DNA of 5,706 bases from JAKQHY01 sp034429475 (GTDB lineage: Bacteria > Chloroflexota > Anaerolineae > B4-G1 > SLSP01). Below, piece by piece: positions 1-5,706 of the stretch. The stretch spans positions 1 through 5,706 of the forward strand of contig DAOUGD010000226.1 in NCBI GenBank assembly GCA_034429475.1, read 5' to 3'. Below the pieces are notes generated by a model. The model saw nothing but the letters and a program-made list of their open reading frames with translations. It did not search any database and was not told the origin of the DNA. The first letter of the stretch is position 1; every line of letters starts with the position of its first letter. A program made the translations under genes and the position numbers.

Positions 1-105
1 CGGGGTTGGAACCGCGATAATGCCGACGCGATGTTGTCAGCTTTAGCCGAGTTCCATAGTAATCGCTGGGACTCTACCTGGCACCGCATCGGGGCCGCGG
101 GCTAA
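1..105 (+). CDS. C-terminal end of an unidentified protein (partial)
   Basis: Reading frame 1 is open from the first base to a TAA at 103-105, giving 34 residues that begin RGWNRDNADAMLSALAEF and end HRIGAAG. The 5' part lies outside the window. The codons are rich in G or C at the third position (CGC, GAC, GCC, GCG), like the kinase downstream, which favours a real coding tail over a chance open frame. The composition (several Trp, His and Arg, no hydrophobic run) looks like the end of a soluble protein. I do not recognise the family. It runs in the same direction as the kinase but is separated from it by two terminator-like hairpins, so co-transcription is unlikely. A 35-codon open stretch in GC-rich DNA can occur by chance, hence moderate confidence. 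Confidence 0.5.
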   Translation, partial: RGWNRDNADAMLSALAEFHSNRWDSTWHRIGAAG

Positions 106-166
106 CTCCCCAATATTTTGTCCTATACCCCTGGGCCGATTGCGCGCCAAAGGGTATTGACAATGG

Positions 167-175
167 TGGTATAAT
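167..175 (+). promoter_or_regulatory. Extended -10 sigma-70-type promoter
   Basis: TGGTATAAT is a perfect extended -10 element (TGn followed by consensus TATAAT at 170-175). No -35 hexamer lies at the normal 17-bp distance. The TTGACA at 157-162 is only 7 bp away and cannot act as its -35, but extended -10 promoters often work without one. The predicted start is near 182, just ahead of a region with strong folding potential (185-242). The promoter lies 60-70 bp after the stop of the upstream gene and would drive the short transcript ending at 292-302. Confidence 0.6.
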
Positions 176-220
176 GAAATTGGACGGCACTTACATTGGG
201 AGCTCACGATGTAGGCGCTG

Positions 221-242
221 TATCTCCTAGGTGCAGGAGGTA
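221..242 (+). promoter_or_regulatory. Shine-Dalgarno sequence sequestered in a hairpin
   Basis: AGGAGGT at 235-241 is a near-perfect Shine-Dalgarno, spaced 5-6 nt before the ATG at 247. Its whole length pairs with TATCTCCT at 221-228 (8 pairs including one U-G; loop AGGTGC at 229-234). The site is therefore accessible only when the hairpin is open. This is the geometry of translational control elements such as RNA thermometers or expression platforms of riboswitches. The trigger is unknown. Confidence 0.55.
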
Positions 243-246
243 GTCT

Positions 247-282
247 ATGGAAAATTCTCGTTATTTGGGGGCCGGGCAATAG
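247..282 (+). CDS. 11-codon micro-ORF, possible leader peptide
   Basis: ATG at 247 follows the strongest Shine-Dalgarno in the window (235-241) and encodes MENSRYLGAGQ before TAG at 280-282. The ribosome site is what supports the call; the peptide is too short for homology. Codons 8-11 form most of the left arm of the following terminator and the stop codon sits in its loop, so a translating ribosome would physically prevent the terminator from folding. There is no run of one regulatory amino acid, as in classical his, trp or leu attenuators, so stalling on a scarce tRNA is not suggested. It may be a leader peptide, a true micro-protein, or a chance ATG after a purine-rich element. Confidence 0.45.
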   Translation: MENSRYLGAGQ

Positions 283-302
283 CCCGGCCCTCTCTTGTTA
301 TT
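267..302 (+). terminator. Intrinsic terminator overlapping the micro-ORF
   Basis: GGGCCGGGC (269-277) pairs perfectly with GCCCGGCCC (282-290) across the 4-nt loop AATA, and two more pairs (268/291 as G-U, 267/292) extend the stem to 11. The T-rich tract TCTCTTGTTATT follows from 291. The opposite strand has no T-run after the stem, so it acts in the plus direction. It ends the transcript from the 167-175 promoter. Confidence 0.8.
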
Positions 303-330
303 ATCAGGCGAAAAACGATACGTTTCTTTG

Positions 331-365
331 ACAATGGCCGGCATTCAGCGCCGGCCATTGTGTTT
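331..365 (+). terminator. Second terminator-like hairpin
   Basis: ACAATGGCCGGC (331-342) pairs perfectly over 12 bp with GCCGGCCATTGT (350-361), loop ATTCAGC. The following tract GTTTA is short, so termination would be weaker than at 267-292, though the stem is long and GC-rich. On the minus strand the stem is followed by CAAAGAAACG, with no T-run, so the plus direction is favoured. It stands between the first terminator and the kinase promoter and probably insulates the kinase from read-through. It could alternatively be a recognition site for a DNA- or RNA-binding protein. Confidence 0.55.
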
Positions 366-376
366 AGAGAATAGAT

Positions 377-405
377 TTGACACTTCCTCCAATTCCCCAT
401 AAAAT
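377..405 (+). promoter_or_regulatory. Sigma-70-type promoter for the sugar kinase
   Basis: A perfect -35 TTGACA (377-382) is separated by exactly 17 bp from TAAAAT (400-405), one base from the consensus -10. The predicted start is at about 411-413, leaving an 80-nt leader before the kinase ATG at 494. Such a strong core promoter for a catabolic gene normally needs repression, which fits the palindrome at its start site. Confidence 0.75.
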
Positions 406-409
406 CAGA

Positions 410-421
410 GACAAATTTGTC
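410..421 (+). promoter_or_regulatory. Perfect 12-bp palindrome at +1, candidate operator
   Basis: GACAAATTTGTC is a perfect 12-bp palindrome that starts 5 bases after the -10 hexamer, so it overlaps the predicted transcription start. A dimeric repressor bound here would block RNA polymerase. No regulator gene is present in the window, and the motif alone does not tell me whether the family is GntR, LacI, DeoR or another. Confidence 0.5.
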
Positions 422-443
422 CAGTTTAAGAATTCTGGCAGAT

Positions 444-459
444 TTTCAATCCATTGAAA
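444..459 (+). promoter_or_regulatory. Inverted repeat in the kinase leader
   Basis: TTTCAA (444-449) and TTGAAA (454-459) form a perfect 6-bp inverted repeat around TCCA. It lies about 34 bp centre-to-centre downstream of the 410-421 palindrome, roughly three helical turns, so both could be bound from the same DNA face. In RNA, 457-466 can instead pair with 417-427 (10 pairs with one bulged C at 422), an alternative that excludes the local repeat. Whether the signal acts in DNA or RNA is undecided. Confidence 0.35.
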
Positions 460-481
460 CTGACAACAAACCATACAAAGT

Positions 482-488
482 GAGAGGT
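482..488 (+). promoter_or_regulatory. Ribosome binding site of the sugar kinase
   Basis: GAGAGGT ends 5 nt before the ATG at 494, a good match to the Shine-Dalgarno consensus at normal spacing. It fixes the kinase start at 494 rather than at the next in-frame ATG (506-508), which has no comparable element. Confidence 0.7.
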
Positions 489-493
489 ATTCT

Positions 494-1597
494 ATGAAAT
501 ACGGCATGGATTTGAAACCACCTGTTGAAGGGGACCTTCAAGAAAAGGCCCTGGACCTGGTATCGCTGGGGGGGCTGGTCCACCGGCTGGACCCGGGGAT
601 TGTCCCCTTCCGCAAGGCGACCCATTGCGATATTCACGTGAGCGGCGGCGAGTTTAACGTGGCCGCGAACCTGGCGGATTGTTTCCGCTTGCGCACGGGC
701 ATCGTCTCGGCGATGGTGGATTACCCCATCGGCGATCTGATCGCGGAGCGCGTGCGCGCGATGGGCGTCATTCCCTTCTACAAACACTTCGAGCACAACG
801 GCGTGACCGGCCCGAATATGGCTACGGTCTACAGCGACCGGGGGCAGGGCGTGCGCGCGCCGGTGGTGTTCTACAATCGCAGCAACGAGGCGGCGGCTTT
901 GCTCAAGCCGGGTGACTTCGATTGGGCCAAGATTTTTGGGAATCGCACGCGCTGGTTCCACAGCGGCGGCATCTTCGCCGCGCTGTCCGAAACCACGGGC
1001 GAGCTGATCATCGAGGGCATGAAGGCGGCCAAGGCGGCCGGCGCCGTCACCTCCATTGACCTCAATTACCGCGCCAAGCTGTGGAACCTTTGGGGCGGGC
1101 ACGCGACCGCTCTGAAGGTGTTCCAGCGCATCGTGGAGAATGTGGATGTGATCGTCGGCAACGAAGAGGATTTGCAGATGGGCCTCGGCATTCCCGGCCC
1201 TGAGGTCGCGGCCAAGTCCAAGTTGGATCCGAGCGTTTTCTTCGGCATGATTGATAAAGTGATTGCGATGTATCCAAACGTCAAGGTGGTGGCGACCACG
1301 CTGCGCGAGGTCCATTCGACCAACCGGCACAGTTGGGGCGCGGTGGCCTGGATTAACGGCAAGACCTACCAATCGCCCACCTGCGAGCTGGACGTGCTGG
1401 ATCGCGTCGGCGGGGGCGATGGCTACGCCGCCGGGTTCTTCTATGGCCTGTTGTCCGGCGCATCCGAGCAGGAAGCGGTCAACCTGGGGTGGGCGCACGG
1501 CGCGCTGTTGACTACTTTCCCTGGTGACACGACGATGGCGACGTTGGAGCAGGTGCGCGCGTTCGCCAAGGGCGGGTCGGCGCGTATCCAACGCTGA
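494..1597 (+). CDS. PfkB-family sugar kinase, 2-keto-3-deoxygluconate kinase-like
   Basis: The 367-residue protein belongs to the PfkB/ribokinase family, which transfers the ATP gamma-phosphate to a sugar or sugar acid in the cytoplasm. The N-terminal substrate motif is SGGEFNVAANLA (residues 50-61). DLNYRAKLW (189-197) resembles the segment typical of 2-keto-3-deoxygluconate (KDG) kinases. GNEED (222-226) matches the family N-x-x-E region. The C-terminal signature is DRVGGGDGYAAGF (303-315), with D309 as the predicted catalytic base and the GGGD glycines as the anion hole; here GGGDG replaces the commoner GAGDAF. Length is slightly above the usual 300-350 because of an N-terminal extension of about 20 residues. 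Its own strong promoter and Shine-Dalgarno precede it and no gene follows in the same direction. KDG as substrate would fit pectin breakdown together with the GH78 and GH43 neighbours, but fructose, tagatose or another keto-sugar is possible. The family call is firm; the substrate is not. Confidence 0.9.
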   Translation: MKYGMDLKPPVEGDLQEKALDLVSLGGLVHRLDPGIVPFRKATHCDIHVSGGEFNVAANLADCFRLRTGIVSAMVDYPIGDLIAERVRAMGVIPFYKHFEHNGVTGPNMATVYSDRGQGVRAPVVFYNRSNEAAALLKPGDFDWAKIFGNRTRWFHSGGIFAALSETTGELIIEGMKAAKAAGAVTSIDLNYRAKLWNLWGGHATALKVFQRIVENVDVIVGNEEDLQMGLGIPGPEVAAKSKLDPSVFFGMIDKVIAMYPNVKVVATTLREVHSTNRHSWGAVAWINGKTYQSPTCELDVLDRVGGGDGYAAGFFYGLLSGASEQEAVNLGWAHGALLTTFPGDTTMATLEQVRAFAKGGSARIQR

Positions 1598-1621
1598 GAA
1601 AGAAGCGCTGAACGTAAAAAT

Positions 1622-1666
1622 CGCTGCGGGCGGTTTGGGGCTATCGTCTCCAGGCTGCCCGCAGCG
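1622..1666. terminator. Shared bidirectional terminator between convergent genes
   Basis: CGCTGCGGGC (1622-1631) pairs perfectly with GCCCGCAGCG (1657-1666). In plus-strand RNA nine more pairs, four of them G-U, extend the stem to 19 bp around the loop 1641-1647. In the minus direction the 10-bp core is followed by ATTTTT (complement of 1616-1621), a proper intrinsic terminator for the GH43 gene, whose TAA directly abuts the stem. In the plus direction the longer stem is followed by only TTAGTT, so it ends kinase transcripts less sharply. Confidence 0.75.
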
Positions 1667-2557
1667 TTAGTTGCCAAGCGAGCATTGGAGGCGCAGTGTC
1701 CCTTGTTCCTCGCCGAGCGGCAGAAAGCGCGGCCGCTCATAAGGCGTGCGGTTCGGCTGATGCAGCGCCAGCATCAACTGCCCGGTGAAGGCGCGGAATA
1801 CCATCGCGTGACCGCCATCTGTGGCGTACAGCGGCGGGGTGACGTGCTCCCACGGCCCGGCGAGGCGCCCCGTAACCGACCGCGCCACGGCCAGCGTGTA
1901 GCCGCCGGCGCCGAAGCTCGACCAGAGCAGCAGCAGGACGCCCTCCGCCGTGCGATGCAGGAACGGCCCATCGGTCACGTAGCCGCGCCGCGTCGGTTTC
2001 ACCACCTCCTGCACCCACGGCGACTCCGAGGCCCGGAACAACAGGGCCGGTGCGCCCGCCGCCGCCGCCAAATCCGGCGTCAGGCGCACCGCGCAGACCT
2101 CGCCATCGCCCACCTGCACCCACTCGTGGCAGAAGACCAGCCACGGCGTCTGCGCATCATCCATGAACAGTGTGCCATCCAGACATTCCCACGCCGGTGG
2201 CGTGATCGGCCCGGCGCTGTGCGGGACAAACGGCCCGCCCGGCGCGTCGGCGACCAGGATTTGCGTCCCCCGGCAGACCCCCGGCGCTTTGAAGCTAGCG
2301 ACCATGTAGTACCGCCCTCGGTAGCGGTGAACTTCCGGCGCCCAGAAGTTGCGATCCGCCCAGAAGCCGTCCGGCGGTCGGAACGCCGGGAAAGGCCCCG
2401 CCCACTGCGCCAGGTCTTCCCCAATATAAACGTCGAACCCCACGGCCGGCGGCCCCCAGGGATTCGGGTCGGTGGTGCCGTACAGGTAGTAGCGCCGTTC
2501 CGCCGCTACCGGTACGACAAAGGGATCACGGATTTGTAGGTCTTGGTTGTGGATCAT
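1667..2557 (-). CDS. Glycoside hydrolase family 43-type protein
   Basis: The 296-residue protein is a single five-bladed beta-propeller of the GH43 clan, whose members remove arabinose or xylose (sometimes galactose) residues from plant polysaccharides by inversion. The general-base motif RDPF sits at the N terminus (D11). The pKa-modulating aspartate fits CLDGTLF (D127), and the D11-D127 spacing matches the family. The general-acid position lies in VTDGPFL (194-200), where an aspartate (D196) stands in place of the usual glutamate. DGGH (247-250) resembles the conserved metal-coordinating His region of the last blade. There is no signal peptide or carbohydrate-binding module, so it should act inside the cell on imported oligosaccharides. 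ATG at 2557 sits only 10 codons before RDP, as usual for compact members, but no clear Shine-Dalgarno lies at normal spacing; GAGAGG is about 20 nt away. It lies downstream of GH78 on the same strand, across a 161-bp gap. The precise substrate is unknown. Confidence 0.88.
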   Translation of the reverse strand: MIHNQDLQIRDPFVVPVAAERRYYLYGTTDPNPWGPPAVGFDVYIGEDLAQWAGPFPAFRPPDGFWADRNFWAPEVHRYRGRYYMVASFKAPGVCRGTQILVADAPGGPFVPHSAGPITPPAWECLDGTLFMDDAQTPWLVFCHEWVQVGDGEVCAVRLTPDLAAAAGAPALLFRASESPWVQEVVKPTRRGYVTDGPFLHRTAEGVLLLLWSSFGAGGYTLAVARSVTGRLAGPWEHVTPPLYATDGGHAMVFRAFTGQLMLALHQPNRTPYERPRFLPLGEEQGTLRLQCSLGN

Positions 2558-2602
2558 AGCCGTTTGTCTTAAGAACCTCTCGGAAAATTATGGCGACGAT
2601 GC

Positions 2603-2653
2603 GCCGCCAGGCCGGCCCTGGCGGCTGAAGCCGCTTTCGGGCGGGTGTTTTTT
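2603..2653. repeat. REP-like palindromic cluster between GH43 and GH78
   Basis: A 9-bp stem (2603-2611 with 2617-2625, core CCGCCAGG/CCTGGCGG) is followed by an overlapping 5-bp stem GCGGC-TGAA-GCCGC (2621-2634). A weak 4-bp stem (2631-2634 with 2641-2644) then leads to TTTTTT at 2648-2653 on the plus strand. CCTGGCGG recurs within 2706-2713. The two main stems share an arm, so they are alternatives. GC-rich imperfect palindromes of this kind in intergenic DNA resemble REP elements. For minus-strand transcripts leaving GH78 there is no T-run after the stem, so it need not terminate and might instead stabilise the 3' end. Nothing else is visible in the 2558-2718 gap except a weak CATAAT-like -10 candidate on the minus strand (2588-2593). 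Confidence 0.4.
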
Positions 2654-2718
2654 CGTGGTGCGCGGGGGGCGAAGACTGCGTGACCATAATCCTCTTGCAA
2701 ACCGCGCCTGGCGGACGG

Positions 2719-5577
<2,859 letters not shown>

Positions 5578-5580
5578 TAG

Positions 5581-5596
5581 GACTTACGCAAAAGTC
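5581..5596. repeat. Short inverted repeat, possible insertion-sequence terminus
   Basis: GACTT (5581-5585) and AAGTC (5592-5596) form a perfect 5-bp inverted repeat around ACGCAA. The sequence GGACTTACGCA (5580-5590) resembles, from memory, terminal repeats of insertion sequences in which the transposase stop codon lies inside the end. The TAA of the neighbouring minus-strand ORF falls exactly here (5584-5586). The element would extend to the right, beyond the window, so its other end and any target duplication cannot be seen. Confidence 0.4.
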
Positions 5597-5706
5597 ATCT
5601 TGATGGTCGGGGCACGCAATTGTTCAACCATATAGTTATCCAACAACTGATGCTTCACCTGATAAATAGTGCGCTCCGTTTCGGTGGCGACTTGGTTCAA
5701 GCGCAC
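5584..5706 (-). CDS. C-terminal 40 residues of a possible transposase (partial)
   Basis: On the minus strand a frame is open from the window edge to TAA at 5584-5586, ending in the residues LRAPTIKMTFA. The codons (GTG CGC TTG AAC CAA GTC) are less GC-biased than those of GH78, suggesting a different origin. The stop codon lies inside the inverted repeat that looks like an insertion-sequence end, which is why transposase is my first guess; I cannot assign an IS family from 40 residues. The alternative is an unrelated gene in an operon with GH78, because its stop lies only 6 nt before the GH78 start codon. The upstream part is outside the window. Confidence 0.45.
   Translation of the reverse strand: MRLNQVATETERTIYQVKHQLLDNYMVEQLRAPTIKMTFA

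Larger units (their letters stand above)
182..302 (+). ncRNA. Candidate structured leader or small RNA, class unknown
   Basis: The stretch is bounded by an extended -10 promoter and an intrinsic terminator, predicting a transcript of roughly 110-120 nt. Hairpin P1 (185-198 with 207-220) has 13 pairs and a single A-C mismatch (189/216), closed by an 8-nt loop 199-206. Hairpin P2 (221-228 with 235-242) starts at the very next base, has 8 pairs and a 6-nt loop. P1 and P2 contain four G-U pairs (186/219, 191/214, 197/208, 223/240) that form only in plus-strand RNA, which argues for function at the RNA level in this direction. P2 covers the ribosome site of the 11-codon ORF at 247. The layout is like a cis-regulatory leader, but I match it to no known riboswitch, T-box or housekeeping RNA. 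It could also be a free sRNA or a small-peptide mRNA. The folding was done by hand, without energies. Confidence 0.5.

Noticed and set aside
157..175. TTGACA plus TATAAT as a classical promoter
   Set aside because: The hexamers are only 7 bp apart, far below the 15-19 bp required. The -10 was kept only as an extended -10 element.
43..279. 78-codon minus-strand frame across the leader region
   Set aside because: It runs through the promoter, hairpins and terminator of the 167-302 unit in the opposite direction and has no ribosome site or recognisable content.
182..302. Known riboswitch, T-box, SRP RNA or tRNA
   Set aside because: I found no fluoride, preQ1, c-di-GMP or T-box consensus, no SRP apical motif and no cloverleaf. 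The structure is left unclassified.
446..1591. 381-codon open frame on the minus strand opposite the kinase
   Set aside because: It is the antisense shadow of a GC-rich gene whose plus-strand product has clear PfkB motifs, a Shine-Dalgarno and a promoter. The minus-strand translation is rich in Arg, His, Gln and Ala and has no recognisable domain.
1685..2539. 284-codon open frame on the plus strand opposite GH43
   Set aside because: It covers the GH43 gene almost exactly in antisense, and its translation is arginine-rich with no motif. GH43 motifs on the minus strand are convincing.

Overview
The window looks like GC-rich bacterial chromosome from a carbohydrate-degrading organism. The coding regions are GC-rich and the main intergenic region is AT-richer. 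The gene set (a PfkB sugar kinase, a GH43 glycosidase and a GH78 alpha-L-rhamnosidase, none with a visible signal peptide) suggests intracellular processing of plant-polysaccharide oligosaccharides, most simply pectin or rhamnogalacturonan fragments. The style would suit Chloroflexota or a Gram-positive soil or gut bacterium, but the sequence alone does not settle the taxon.

Layout from left to right. Positions 1-105 hold the last 34 codons of an unidentified plus-strand gene. Positions 106-493 carry no ordinary gene but are dense with signals. There is an extended -10 promoter (167-175). A leader follows that can fold into two adjacent hairpins, the second of which hides a perfect Shine-Dalgarno sequence. 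That ribosome site serves an 11-codon ORF (247-282) whose stop codon lies in the loop of an intrinsic terminator (267-292). A second terminator-like hairpin (331-361) comes next, then a near-consensus sigma-70 promoter (377-405), a perfect 12-bp palindrome at its expected start site, and another inverted repeat ahead of the kinase. The PfkB kinase occupies 494-1597 on the plus strand.

The kinase converges on a GH43-family gene (minus strand, 1667-2557). One long hairpin fills the space between their stop codons and can serve as terminator in both directions. A 161-bp gap with REP-like palindromes separates GH43 from the upstream GH78 alpha-L-rhamnosidase (minus strand, 2719-5577), which is complete and has its catalytic glutamates. 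Six bases upstream of the rhamnosidase start codon, a minus-strand ORF ends (5584-5706, running off the window). Its stop codon lies in a short inverted repeat resembling the end of an insertion sequence, so a mobile element may have landed directly against the rhamnosidase start codon.

Putative division of labour: GH78 releases L-rhamnose, GH43 trims arabinose- or xylose-type side groups, and the kinase phosphorylates a downstream sugar acid or ketose (2-keto-3-deoxygluconate is the best guess). The most unusual part is the 167-302 unit, a candidate structured RNA or translation-coupled attenuator of no type I recognise.
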